Positions 54,414-62,741 of a stretch of 64,000 nt of DNA are shown in pieces. The notes under the pieces were generated by a model. That model searched no databases and was not told where the DNA came from. It saw only the letters and a list, made by a program, of their open reading frames with translations. The position numbers and the translations under genes were made by a program. The DNA lies in the NCBI RefSeq assembly GCF_003254115.1, contig NZ_QKZV01000008.1:61458-125457 (forward strand), written 5' to 3'. Within the stretch, counting starts at the first letter, position 1. Each line of letters opens with the position of its first letter. The stretch comes from Hydrotalea sandarakina (lineage in GTDB: Bacteria; Bacteroidota; Bacteroidia; Chitinophagales; Chitinophagaceae).

Positions 54414-55562
54414 TTACACACTCCTTCCTTTTCGCAGTGCAAAGTTACCATATTTGTTTTTTACAGCATCAATTGCTTGGTATAAGTTAGCTTTTGTGTG
54501 CGTTGCATTAAACAAATCGGGAGGCTTTCCATATTTATTCAAATTACTTAGCCTAACACCCAGTAAACGTACAGCTTGTTTACCGGAATACAATGTGTGC
54601 AACAATTGCTTAGCTACGGGTATTAATTCATCATCACAAAATGTAAGCGGAATGGTAACTTGTTTAGATTGTGTAGTAAAATCGGCATAACGTATTTTAA
54701 CGGCAATACAGGCAGTAAACAATTTATCCTGTCTAAGTTCATAGGCAACTTTTTCCGTCATCTGCACCAACTTCTTTTCTAAAAATAACCGGTCAGTGGT
54801 ATTTTCCGAAAAAGTTTGTTCCGTTGAAATTGATTTGGCTTCATGCGCTTCATGCAATGGCGAATCATAATGCCCATTGGCTATGGTATGCAAAGTTTGC
54901 CCCCACTTACCTAACTTTTGTTCTAAATGCGAGGGTGCAAATTGTAATATATCATGAATGGTATGAATACCCATTTGTTGTAAAATAGGCAAAGTATGTT
55001 TACCAACACCGGGAATTTTTTGTACAGGCAAGGGTGAAAGAAATTCTTTTTCGCGGCCGGGTTGCACAAATAGGTATCCGTTAGGCTTCGCTTCATCGGT
55101 AGCAATTTTAGCAATTAACTTAGTGCTGGCTAAGCCAAAAGAAATTGGCAAACCGGTTGCAGTAATAATTTTTTGGCGTAAATCTATTGTCCATTGCAAA
55201 GGATTAAAATAAGTATCCATTCCTGTTAAGTCAATATAAAACTCATCAATACTGGCTTTTTGATAAGCCGGTGCTGCATTGGCAATTATTTCCGTAACAC
55301 GATTGGAAAAAAAACTGTAATCTTTGTACGACCCGAATATAACAATGGCATTGGGACAAAGCTGCAAAGCCTGCTTCATAGGCATGGCACTATGAATACC
55401 AAATTTTCGAGCGGCATAACTACAGGCAGCCACCACCCCTCTTTCACGACTTCCGCCCACTAAAACCGGTTGGTTTTGCAGTGAAGGATTTTTAAGTATT
55501 TCCACACTCACAAAAAAGGAATCTAAATCAAAATGGGCAATATAACGCTGTGGTTGATGCAT
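54414..55562 (-). CDS. dinB: DNA polymerase IV (Y family)
   Basis: The 382-residue protein has the Y-family motifs: HFDLDSFF (Asp12), AACSYAARKFGI, YKDYSFFSNRV, and ASIDEFYIDLT with the second and third acids. A helix-hairpin-helix KIPGVGKHTL follows, then the little-finger domain from about 235. It performs error-prone DNA synthesis past lesions. The C-terminus is short (NKYGNFALRKGRSV) without a visible beta-clamp motif of the QxxLF type. No LexA box was recognised upstream. Confidence 0.95.
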   Translation of the reverse strand: MHQPQRYIAHFDLDSFFVSVEILKNPSLQNQPVLVGGSRERGVVAACSYAARKFGIHSAMPMKQALQLCPNAIVIFGSYKDYSFFSNRVTEIIANAAPAYQKASIDEFYIDLTGMDTYFNPLQWTIDLRQKIITATGLPISFGLASTKLIAKIATDEAKPNGYLFVQPGREKEFLSPLPVQKIPGVGKHTLPILQQMGIHTIHDILQFAPSHLEQKLGKWGQTLHTIANGHYDSPLHEAHEAKSISTEQTFSENTTDRLFLEKKLVQMTEKVAYELRQDKLFTACIAVKIRYADFTTQSKQVTIPLTFCDDELIPVAKQLLHTLYSGKQAVRLLGVRLSNLNKYGKPPDLFNATHTKANLYQAIDAVKNKYGNFALRKGRSV

Positions 55563-55648
55563 ATAATTACAGCAACTAAATTACTGAGATAAAGAAGAAT
55601 AAATGAAACCTTTCACCAAACACCCATTTTCTGCTTAAAGCCATTTTA

Positions 55649-56053
55649 TTATCGCAATACTTGCAGAATGGCATCATCTATCCGCCTTGGATGAAAATTA
55701 GCCCGATGTACCAAAGCCCAAATGCTGGTAGCTTTTACAATGGTTTTGTTATCGCTTAAACGAACTATGGTATAATGACGTTGCCAAGTTACGCCGGTAT
55801 GTTGGCCCGGCCAGGTAGTTATTTCCAACTCATCACCCAAAAATGCACCTGCCAAATAATCTATTTCATGCCTACGTACCACCCATAATACTTCTTTATG
55901 AAGTGCTTCAGGAACTTTTTGCATCCAATGCTGATAAGCAGCATCTTGCAACCATTGCACATACACCACGTTGTTTACATGCTGTAAATGGTCTAAATGA
56001 TTGGCCGATACCGTAATTTTATAGCGATAGGGCGGATATACTTCCTCTTGCAT
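55649..56053 (-). CDS. Acyl-CoA thioesterase (4HBT hot-dog fold)
   Basis: The 134-residue protein has the hot-dog thioesterase segment VSANHLDHLQHVNNVVYVQW, with the catalytic Asp/His region of the YbgC/FadM type (Asp in NHLDHLQHVN). It cleaves acyl-CoA thioesters in the cytoplasm; chain specificity is unknown. It begins 3 bp after the rimM stop and so shares its transcript. There is no obvious functional link to ribosome maturation. Confidence 0.85.
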   Translation of the reverse strand: MQEEVYPPYRYKITVSANHLDHLQHVNNVVYVQWLQDAAYQHWMQKVPEALHKEVLWVVRRHEIDYLAGAFLGDELEITTWPGQHTGVTWQRHYTIVRLSDNKTIVKATSIWALVHRANFHPRRIDDAILQVLR

Positions 56054-56056
56054 ACA

Positions 56057-56581
56057 TTATAAATAAATAGCCAATAATCCTTCAGGCAATTTTACCCAAA
56101 CTTCTTTTTTCTTCCTGTCAATTTTCAATAAGGTTTCTTCATGCAAAGGCACTAATACCTCTTTTCCTTCTATGGAAATTTGCACCAATACCTGATGGGG
56201 TTGCTCAATTACTTCCTCAATTATCCCTAATACCTTATCATCTTCTACAACTTTATAACCCAACAATGCAATAGGAGCGTTGGCACTCATTAATGCCAAT
56301 GCTTCGGCTTCAGGCAACCAAACATTTTTATTTAAAAAACGCTGTGCAGCCTCTTTAGTGGGCACACCTTCTAACTGCACCCAAATTTCTTGTTCATTTT
56401 TGGCTTTTACCTGCTCAATAAAATAAGGTAAATAGCTGTTTTTTTGCTGCTCAATAAAAAGTGCTTTAATGCCCTTCAGTGTAGTTTTTTTACCCAATGC
56501 ATGCTGCACAAGCACCTGTCCGTTAGTACCAAAAGTAGCTACAACTTTTCCAATATGAATATAAGGTTGAATGGGATGCAT
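56057..56581 (-). CDS. rimM: 16S rRNA processing protein RimM
   Basis: The 174-residue protein has the RimM N-terminal beta barrel (YIHIGKVVATFGTNGQVLV), the middle GVPTKEAAQRFLNKNVWLP, and the PRC-barrel (LLGYKVVEDDKVLGIIEEV, VLVPLHEETLLKID). It binds S19 and helps 30S head maturation. The gene follows rpsP, as in many bacteria, but a terminator and a new promoter lie between them. The thioesterase gene follows in the same unit. Confidence 0.93.
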   Translation of the reverse strand: MHPIQPYIHIGKVVATFGTNGQVLVQHALGKKTTLKGIKALFIEQQKNSYLPYFIEQVKAKNEQEIWVQLEGVPTKEAAQRFLNKNVWLPEAEALALMSANAPIALLGYKVVEDDKVLGIIEEVIEQPHQVLVQISIEGKEVLVPLHEETLLKIDRKKKEVWVKLPEGLLAIYL

Positions 56582-56597
56582 GTTTAAATAATAGGCT

Positions 56598-56605
56598 CAA
56601 AGTTA
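56598..56605 (-). promoter_or_regulatory. -7 box of the rimM promoter
   Basis: On the minus strand TAACTTTG is a perfect TAnnTTTG match, 16 bp before the rimM ATG and just downstream of the rpsP terminator. No clear -33 TTG is seen. Confidence 0.5.
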
Positions 56606-56617
56606 TATTTCTAAAAT

Positions 56618-56652
56618 AAAAAAAGCCCGATTACCAAAATGGCTAACGGGCT
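56618..56652 (-). terminator. Terminator between rpsP and rimM
   Basis: On the minus strand AGCCCG pairs with CGGGCT (56624-56629 with 56647-56652) around a 17-nt partly paired loop and runs into seven T. It separates rpsP from rimM. Confidence 0.75.
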
Positions 56653-56672
56653 AATTTTTTGTGCAGGGCTTA

Positions 56673-57122
56673 CTATGCTTCTGAACCGCCTTCAGCTGGT
56701 TGTTCTTCAACCTTTTTAACTACAGGTTTGTGTTCCTGACGCTGACGCTTTTGTTGTTTGTGTGCATCGCTTCTGCGTTTTAACTGGGCTTCATGCTCAT
56801 CGTGCCATGCTTGAAATTTAGCCATAGCGGTAGCATCATCAAATAATCCCAGTGAAACACCACGCAACAAATGCTTCAGATACAAAACACCTTTGAAAGA
56901 AAGAATTCTTCTTACAGTGTCGGTAGGTTGTGCTCCTTTATGTAACCAATCTAAAGCTTTCTGACGATCTAATTGAATGGTTGCCGGTACGGTTAAAGGA
57001 TTGTAAGTGCCCAGTTTTTGGATGAATTTACCATCTCTGGGTGCACGGGCATCGGCCACTACTATAAAATAGAAGGGGCGTTTTTTACTGCCGTGTCTTT
57101 GTAATCTCATTTTTACTGCCAT
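56673..57122 (-). CDS. rpsP: Ribosomal protein S16 (bS16) with C-terminal extension
   Basis: ATG 57122 gives 149 residues beginning [20 protein letters not shown], the S16 signature, with [15 protein letters not shown]. Residues 1-85 make up the conserved body. The rest is a charged extension ([20 protein letters not shown]) typical of Bacteroidota S16. It is essential for 30S assembly. The longer frame from 57188 is rejected because its added residues precede the promoter. A promoter lies at 57177-57207. Confidence 0.96.
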   Translation of the reverse strand: MAVKMRLQRHGSKKRPFYFIVVADARAPRDGKFIQKLGTYNPLTVPATIQLDRQKALDWLHKGAQPTDTVRRILSFKGVLYLKHLLRGVSLGLFDDATAMAKFQAWHDEHEAQLKRRSDAHKQQKRQRQEHKPVVKKVEEQPAEGGSEA

Positions 57123-57176
57123 GTTAAATAGACATTTAAAGGCGTTAATAAATAGGGTTTCGTTCAATTTGGACGG

Positions 57177-57207
57177 CGAAAATAACAAACGATTACTTTT
57201 CCGCCAA
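57177..57207 (-). promoter_or_regulatory. Probable rpsP promoter
   Basis: On the minus strand TTG (57207-57205), a 20-bp spacer and TATTTTCG (57184-57177) approximate the -33/-7 pair; the -7 box has one mismatch. The rpsP ATG is 54 bp downstream. Confidence 0.45.
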
Positions 57208-57271
57208 GTTTAGCTAAAAACTTTTTATAATTTAATACAAAATTATGAGTTTCATCAAATTTTAGAGGGGT

Positions 57272-58594
57272 TTATCGTCTAAACCCGGGCATTCTGCCAC
57301 CCATGGGCAATTTATTCATGGCTCCCATCATTTTTTTCATTTGCTCAAACTGCTTCATAAAAGCATTCACTTCCTGAATATCTTTACCGCTTCCTTTCGC
57401 AATTCTTGCTTTTCTGCGCTGATCAATTAAGTCGGGATTCGCTCTTTCTTCCGGTGTCATAGAATAAATGATGGCTTCAATTCCCTTAAATGCATCATCA
57501 TTAATGTCTATATCTTTAATGGCCTTGCCTACACCGGGTATCATTCCCATTAAATCCTTTAAGTTACCCATTTTTTTAATCTGCTGCAGTTGCTCCAAGA
57601 AGTCCTGAAAATCGAACTGATTTTTTCGAATTTTCTTCTCTAATTTTTTGGCCTTTTCTTCATCAAATTGTTGTTGAGCCTTTTCAACCAATGAGGCAAT
57701 ATCACCCATTCCCAAAATACGCTGAGCCATACGGTCGGGATAGAATACATCGAGTGTATCCATTTTTTCGCCGCTGCTCATGAATTTAATGGGCTTTTGC
57801 ACCGTATATTTAATGGAAAGGGCCGCACCACCGCGGGTATCACCATCTAATTTGGTTAAAACAACACCGGTAAAATCAAGCCTATCGTTAAAGGCCTTAG
57901 CCGTGTTCACGGCATCCTGACCGGTCATTGCATCCACAACAAATAATATTTCAGTGGGATTTACGGCTTGTTTAATATTGGCCACTTCGGTCATCATAGC
58001 CTCATCAATGGCTAAACGGCCGGCAGTATCGATAATTACTACATTTTTATTTTGGGCTCTTGCTTCCTTTATGGCATTCAGAGCAATACTAACTGCATCT
58101 TTATTATCGCGTTCTGCATAAACAGGTACTCCAATTTGCTCACCTAAAACGGTTAACTGATCAATAGCCGCAGGTCGGTAAATATCTGCCGCTACCACCA
58201 TTGGCGATTTGCCTTTTTGCACTTTTAAATAATTGGCCAACTTTCCGGTGAATGTGGTTTTACCACTACCCTGCAATCCGGCAATTAAAATAATGGCAGG
58301 GTTTCCGGTAACCGAAAAATCGGCGGCAGTTCCACCCATTAATTCAGTTAATTCATCCTGAACAATTTTTACCATTAACTGTCCCGGACTAACAGAATTA
58401 ATCACTTTCTCACCCAGTGCTTTTTCTTTTACCTTATCAGTAAATTCTTTGGCAATTTTAAAGTTTACATCGGCATCTATTAATGCCCTGCGAATATCTT
58501 TTACAGTGTTGGCAATATTCAGCTCTGTAATACGGGCCTGGCCTTTCAGGTTCTTAAACGCAGATTCTAATTTTTCACTCAGCGAATTAAACAT
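57272..58594 (-). CDS. ffh: Signal recognition particle protein Ffh
   Basis: ATG 58594 gives 440 residues starting MFNSLSEKLESAFKNLKGQA. The NG domain has the P-loop GLQGSGKTTFTGKLA, DTAGRLA and TKLDGDTRGG; the Met-rich M domain (about 325-440) ends PMGGRMPGFRR. It binds 4.5S RNA and signal sequences of inner-membrane proteins and targets ribosomes to FtsY. A start nine codons upstream (58621) is not family-like. The leader contains a hairpin plus T-run. Confidence 0.97.
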   Translation of the reverse strand: MFNSLSEKLESAFKNLKGQARITELNIANTVKDIRRALIDADVNFKIAKEFTDKVKEKALGEKVINSVSPGQLMVKIVQDELTELMGGTAADFSVTGNPAIILIAGLQGSGKTTFTGKLANYLKVQKGKSPMVVAADIYRPAAIDQLTVLGEQIGVPVYAERDNKDAVSIALNAIKEARAQNKNVVIIDTAGRLAIDEAMMTEVANIKQAVNPTEILFVVDAMTGQDAVNTAKAFNDRLDFTGVVLTKLDGDTRGGAALSIKYTVQKPIKFMSSGEKMDTLDVFYPDRMAQRILGMGDIASLVEKAQQQFDEEKAKKLEKKIRKNQFDFQDFLEQLQQIKKMGNLKDLMGMIPGVGKAIKDIDINDDAFKGIEAIIYSMTPEERANPDLIDQRRKARIAKGSGKDIQEVNAFMKQFEQMKKMMGAMNKLPMGGRMPGFRR

Positions 58595-58622
58595 AGTGCT
58601 TGCATTAAATAGTGAGTTCATT

Positions 58623-58648
58623 AAAAAAGTGAACCGGCAAGTTCACTT
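58623..58648 (-). terminator. Terminator after the sigma factor gene, or attenuator in the ffh leader
   Basis: On the minus strand AAGTGAAC pairs with GTTCACTT across TTGCCG and runs into TTTTTT. It lies 39 bp past the sigma factor stop but downstream of a possible ffh -7 box (58664-58671), so either role is possible. Confidence 0.7.
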
Positions 58649-58663
58649 CTTTAATTTGCACTG

Positions 58664-58671
58664 CAAATATA
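58664..58671 (-). promoter_or_regulatory. -7 box of a possible ffh promoter
   Basis: On the minus strand TATATTTG is a perfect TAnnTTTG match. It lies between the sigma gene stop and the hairpin, 70 bp before the ffh ATG. No good -33 was found. Confidence 0.45.
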
Positions 58672-58686
58672 ATAGCATCTGAATTT

Positions 58687-59553
58687 TTATCCCAGATAAA
58701 CCTTTAAATGCTTACTGCGGCTGGTACTTCTTAACTTATTAATAGCTTTATCTTTTATTTGTCTTACCCTTTCGCGGGTTAAATTAAAGCGGGCACCAAT
58801 ATCTTCAAGGCTTAATGACTCGTGGGTACCAATGCCAAAAAAATAACATACCACTTCTTTTTGCCTTTCTGTTAATGCTTTTAAGCTGCGTTGCACTTCT
58901 GCTTTCAGCGATTCATAATGCTCAACCTGCCTATCGGTATATTCAGCATTAGGGTTGTATAAAACATCTAACAGTGTATTATCTTCCCCATCACCCAAGG
59001 GTGTATCTACACTAATATGGCGGGCATTTACTTGAAGGGCAGCATTCACTTCCGAAAGGTCAGTTTCCAACAATTCAGCCAATTCCTCAACGGTAGGCTC
59101 TCTTTCATTTTCCTGTTCTAATTGTTGAATGGCGCGGCCTATGCGATTCGTGAGCCCCACTTTATTCAAAGGAAGGCGAACAATACGACTTTGTTCAGCC
59201 AGGGCTTGCAGAATACTTTGACGAATCCACCACACTGCATAAGAAATAAATTTAAAACCACGTGTTTCATCAAAGCGCAGCGCCGCTTTAATAAGGCCTA
59301 AATTGCCTTCATTAATTAAATCGGGAAGGGTTAAGCCCTGGTTTTGGTATTGTTTGGCTACCGATACAACAAAACGCAAATTGGCTTTCACCAATTTTTC
59401 TAAAGCACGCTGGTCATTTTGCTTAATGCGCAATGCCAATTGCACTTCTTCTTCCGGTGTAATTAATTCCACTTTTCCAATTTCCTGCAAATACTTCTCA
59501 AGGCTCTGACTTTCCCGGTTGGTAATGGATTTGGCGATTTTGAGTTGACGCAT
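58687..59553 (-). CDS. rpoD: Primary RNA polymerase sigma factor (SigA/RpoD, short Bacteroidota form)
   Basis: ATG 59553 gives 288 residues (59559 is two codons upstream). Region 1.2 ([20 protein letters not shown]), region 2 ([33 protein letters not shown]), region 3 ([10 protein letters not shown]) and region 4 ([17 protein letters not shown]) are all present, but the N-terminal region 1.1 is missing, as in the Bacteroidota housekeeping factor. It recognises the -33/-7 promoters seen throughout the window. A hairpin terminator follows it. Confidence 0.96.
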   Translation of the reverse strand: MRQLKIAKSITNRESQSLEKYLQEIGKVELITPEEEVQLALRIKQNDQRALEKLVKANLRFVVSVAKQYQNQGLTLPDLINEGNLGLIKAALRFDETRGFKFISYAVWWIRQSILQALAEQSRIVRLPLNKVGLTNRIGRAIQQLEQENEREPTVEELAELLETDLSEVNAALQVNARHISVDTPLGDGEDNTLLDVLYNPNAEYTDRQVEHYESLKAEVQRSLKALTERQKEVVCYFFGIGTHESLSLEDIGARFNLTRERVRQIKDKAINKLRSTSRSKHLKVYLG

Positions 59554-59752
59554 ACTCATAGCAGTGGTTATTTAGTGTTGGTTTGAATAAGTTTTGATGA
59601 AAAGCAGGAACGAAAATTTCAGATAGCAATTTAAAATATTTTAAGCATATTTCCTAAAATTAAATTTCGGCTTTCGAAAACCCTTGAATGCAGCACAGAA
59701 GCCACTTTAAAGGAAAAGTTATAACAAAAAAGTATAAAATGTTAAAAAAACA

Positions 59753-59783
59753 TTTGTACGGTAAGTAGAATTTAATATTATTG
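59753..59783 (+). promoter_or_regulatory. Promoter of the START-like gene
   Basis: TTTG at 59753-59756, a 19-bp spacer and TATTATTG at 59776-59783 fit the -33/-7 pattern with one mismatch in the -7 box. The ATG at 59816 is 32 bp downstream. Confidence 0.55.
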
Positions 59784-59815
59784 CAACCCACAAAGTAGTT
59801 AGTAAAGCATTTGAA

Positions 59816-60199
59816 ATGAGCAAAAAACAGTTATTTACACTTGAATTTCCGGTAAGATGCTCTCCCGGTATTTTGTACGAATTTTTAAGTACCCCGGCAG
59901 GTTTACAGGAATGGTTTGCAGATAAAGTAGATGAATGGGACGGCGTTTATAGCTTTAGCTGGAATGGCGGAACGCCCGATAAGGCCAAGGTAATTGATAA
60001 AGAAGAAGAAAAATTTATTCGCTTTCATTGGCTGCATAGCGAAAAAAACGAATATTTTGAATTTAGAATAGAAAAGACCGAAATATCGAACCAAACAATT
60101 TTGGTAATAAAAGATTTTGCCGAGAAAAATGAAATAAAAGACCAATCCCAATTATGGGAATATCAGGTTAAAGAATTATTTCATCGCTTAGGCAGCTAG
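59816..60199 (+). CDS. START-like/SRPBCC domain protein
   Basis: The 127-residue protein has the SRPBCC/AHSA1-like pattern: QLFTLEFPVRCSPGILYEFL, STPAGLQEWFADKVDEWDG, FSWNG and IRFHWLHSEKNEYFEFRIE, ending in a long helix WEYQVKELFHRLGS. Such domains bind hydrophobic ligands in a deep cavity. It is a stand-alone conserved Bacteroidota protein of unknown ligand. The last 4 bases overlap the end of the convergent gene. Confidence 0.8.
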   Translation: MSKKQLFTLEFPVRCSPGILYEFLSTPAGLQEWFADKVDEWDGVYSFSWNGGTPDKAKVIDKEEEKFIRFHWLHSEKNEYFEFRIEKTEISNQTILVIKDFAEKNEIKDQSQLWEYQVKELFHRLGS

Positions 60200-60780
60200 C
60201 CAAATACTATCTTAACCAAGGTTTCAAATGAAGCGGTAAAAAATGCAGGGGCCATATCCCACTGCTGCAAGGGATGTGTTTTAACTACTTTTATAAAGGG
60301 CATTTGCAATAATTGGGCCGCTTGTACACCTTGTAACGGTGTACTGTTGCTGTTACTGATAATATGATGCCATTTATCTTCATGCGTCATTAATTGCCAA
60401 TCAGACTGCACCTTTGCTAACCTTACAATACCCTCTGCAAATTGTGAAATAAATTCGCCACTTACTTGTAGAGTAATACTGAAATAATTTCCCCACCAAA
60501 AATAACTTCGAATAGCCAGCTCATCTGTACGGGTAAAATAACGCGGATAATCGAGCATTACCCAAGGCAATCCTTCATAGTTTTCGCCCTTGTATATTTT
60601 AGGCGAAATGGCTTTTACATTGTCGGGTAAACCATGCGTTTTTTCAATACAACTTTGGTATGCTGTACTTAGTTCCCCAAATATTTCCTGCACGGCATTT
60701 ATAATGCGGTTCTTTGTTAAAATAACCGGTATATTGGTTACCAATTCTAATTCTGCGGTTGAAAGTTTTACATTTGCCAT
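60196..60780 (-). CDS. Conserved soluble protein of unknown function
   Basis: The 194-residue protein has no signal or membrane helices. Segments such as PVILTKNRIINAVQEIFGEL, EGLPWVMLDYPRYF, IRSYFWWGNYFSITLQVSGE and WHHIISNSNSTPLQG look like a compact alpha/beta fold. I do not recognise the family. It is convergent with the START-like gene (4-bp overlap) and divergent from the LPS permease gene, with 27 bp between starts. No function can be proposed. Confidence 0.65.
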   Translation of the reverse strand: MANVKLSTAELELVTNIPVILTKNRIINAVQEIFGELSTAYQSCIEKTHGLPDNVKAISPKIYKGENYEGLPWVMLDYPRYFTRTDELAIRSYFWWGNYFSITLQVSGEFISQFAEGIVRLAKVQSDWQLMTHEDKWHHIISNSNSTPLQGVQAAQLLQMPFIKVVKTHPLQQWDMAPAFFTASFETLVKIVFG

Positions 60781-60807
60781 TAACCAACAATACTAAGAAA
60801 GGAATTT

Positions 60808-62250
60808 GTGATAAAAAAATTAGACATTTTAGTTGTTCGATCGTTCATTGGCCCTTTTCTGGCTACTTTTTTAATTGCATTATTTGTATTGGTAATGCAA
60901 TTTTTTTGGTTATATATTGATGACCTTGTGGGTAAAGGTATTGATTTTGGCACCCTAGCCTATTTAACCGGTTTAGTAGCCATTACCTGGGTTCCGCTGG
61001 CCTTACCCTTGGCACTGTTGCTTTCATCTATCATGACTTTTGGTAACTTGGGTGAAACCTTTGAAATAGTTGCCATAAAGGCAGCCGGTATTCCACTATC
61101 GCGTTTCATGCGCCCTTTACTAATTGTAACCGTAATTATTAGTGGCATTGCTTTTTTGTTTGCCAATAACATAATTCCCGTGGCACAACTTAAACTGGCT
61201 GCATTACAGTACGATATTATTGTTGCCAAACCGGCATTTGACATTAAAGAAGGTGTTTTTTACAACAAAATTGAAGGCAACATCATTAAACTGGGAAAAA
61301 AAGAAAGCGACGACAGCACCATTAAAAAAATCGTGATTTTTAAAAAAACTTATGCCCTGCAGGACAATTTGATTACTGCCGAAAGTGGTATTATGAAAGT
61401 TACCCCCGATAAAAAGTTTTTAGAATTTAAACTAAAAGATGGTAACAGTTATGAAGAAAAAGGCCCTCGCCAAACCATTCAAACCGATTTTACCCGCACC
61501 CATTTTGATACTTATACCAAGCTGTTTGACTTAAGTACTTTTCAAATGAACCGAACAAAAGATAGTGCCTTTATTTATGACCCTAAAATGCTCAGTGTTC
61601 GGCAATTGAACACTACCATCGACTCGCTTGAAAACCTGGGGCCTCATTATTTAAAGCGCGCTAAAGTGGAAATCAATACTTATTTATCTTTCGCCAAATA
61701 CATGGATTCAACCTGGCCTAAAACAGATACCGGTTTTTTAAAATCAGTGGGCTCATTAAATCAACTCATTCCCGACTCAGTTAAACGCTATGTGCAGGAA
61801 CGCAGTTTAAGTCAATTGGGTACCGTTACCAATAATGTAAATCTAATTTACGATGATTACAAAACGCGACAGGATTCCCTTCTGAAACATGAAATAGAAT
61901 GGCATAGAAAATTTACATTGAGTGTTGCCTGTATTGTTTTATTCTTAATTGGGGCGCCTTTAGGTTCTATTATACGGAAAGGCGGATTGGGAACCCCATT
62001 GGTATTTGCCATAGTATTTTTCGTTCTGTTTCATTTATTAAACACCTTTGGAGAAAAATTTGCCAAAAGCAATGTTATGAGCCCCTTGGCGGGCATGTGG
62101 CTCTCTACCTTGGTTTTAATACCTATCGGCTTTTTCTTAACCTATAAAGCCATGCGCGACTCACAGCTGTTTAATCAGGAATTTTACTATCGAACCTTTA
62201 AGGCCATTCGCACTTTTTTTCACCACAAAAAAAAGAAGGGCAATAATTAA
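60808..62250 (+). CDS. LptF/LptG-family lipopolysaccharide export permease
   Basis: The 480-residue protein starts with GTG. It has three N-terminal membrane helices (about 10-130, including PLALPLALLLSSIMTFGNLG), a large periplasmic beta domain (150-360) and three C-terminal helices (VACIVLFLIGAPLGSIIRKG, FVLFHLLNTFGEK). This is the YjgP/YjgQ architecture of the LptBFG ABC transporter that lifts LPS from the inner membrane. LptF and LptG are not distinguished by eye. No LptB ATPase is nearby; the partner genes must be elsewhere. Confidence 0.93.
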   Translation: MIKKLDILVVRSFIGPFLATFLIALFVLVMQFFWLYIDDLVGKGIDFGTLAYLTGLVAITWVPLALPLALLLSSIMTFGNLGETFEIVAIKAAGIPLSRFMRPLLIVTVIISGIAFLFANNIIPVAQLKLAALQYDIIVAKPAFDIKEGVFYNKIEGNIIKLGKKESDDSTIKKIVIFKKTYALQDNLITAESGIMKVTPDKKFLEFKLKDGNSYEEKGPRQTIQTDFTRTHFDTYTKLFDLSTFQMNRTKDSAFIYDPKMLSVRQLNTTIDSLENLGPHYLKRAKVEINTYLSFAKYMDSTWPKTDTGFLKSVGSLNQLIPDSVKRYVQERSLSQLGTVTNNVNLIYDDYKTRQDSLLKHEIEWHRKFTLSVACIVLFLIGAPLGSIIRKGGLGTPLVFAIVFFVLFHLLNTFGEKFAKSNVMSPLAGMWLSTLVLIPIGFFLTYKAMRDSQLFNQEFYYRTFKAIRTFFHHKKKKGNN

Positions 62251-62305
62251 TGCCTGCAATTCAAGGTAATACACACATAAAATATATTATTCTAAAATCA
62301 ATGAT

Positions 62306-62719
62306 ATGAAAACTACTACCAAATGGGTTTCACATTTAGCATTTAACAGCAACGATGAAAACAACCACACTGTTCGTTTAGATACTAATGCAGATGATGG
62401 CAGTTTGAACAGTGGCATGAGCCCAAAAAAAATGTTATTGGGCGCATTGAATACCTGCAGTGGTATGGATGTAGTAAGCATTTTACAAAAAATGAAAGTA
62501 CCCTTTTCTCAATTTGAAATAGAAGCTGAAGCAGAACAAACTACCACCCACCCCAAAGTATTTACCGGCATTCATTTAACTTATAAGGCGAATATTCCTG
62601 CCCAAGAAGAAGATAAATTTAAAAAAGCAATTGAACTTTCTTTAAATACTTACTGTGGCATTGCAGCCATGTTGAAAAAACATTGTAACATTACTTATAG
62701 CATAATTTTACTACCTTAA
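62306..62719 (+). CDS. OsmC-family protein (third copy)
   Basis: The 137-residue protein has GMSPKKMLLGALNTCSGMDV, with Cys51, and the second Cys at 117 in NTYCGIAAMLKK, plus an extra Cys127. It resembles the YhfA-type OsmC group and should reduce organic peroxides or another thiol-reactive substrate in the cytoplasm. The CDF gene begins 22 bp after its stop, so the two are co-transcribed. This mirrors the CDF-OsmC arrangement at 8.4-9.9 kb. Confidence 0.9.
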   Translation: MKTTTKWVSHLAFNSNDENNHTVRLDTNADDGSLNSGMSPKKMLLGALNTCSGMDVVSILQKMKVPFSQFEIEAEAEQTTTHPKVFTGIHLTYKANIPAQEEDKFKKAIELSLNTYCGIAAMLKKHCNITYSIILLP

Positions 62720-62741
62720 TCATAGTTTTAAACATAGTGCT

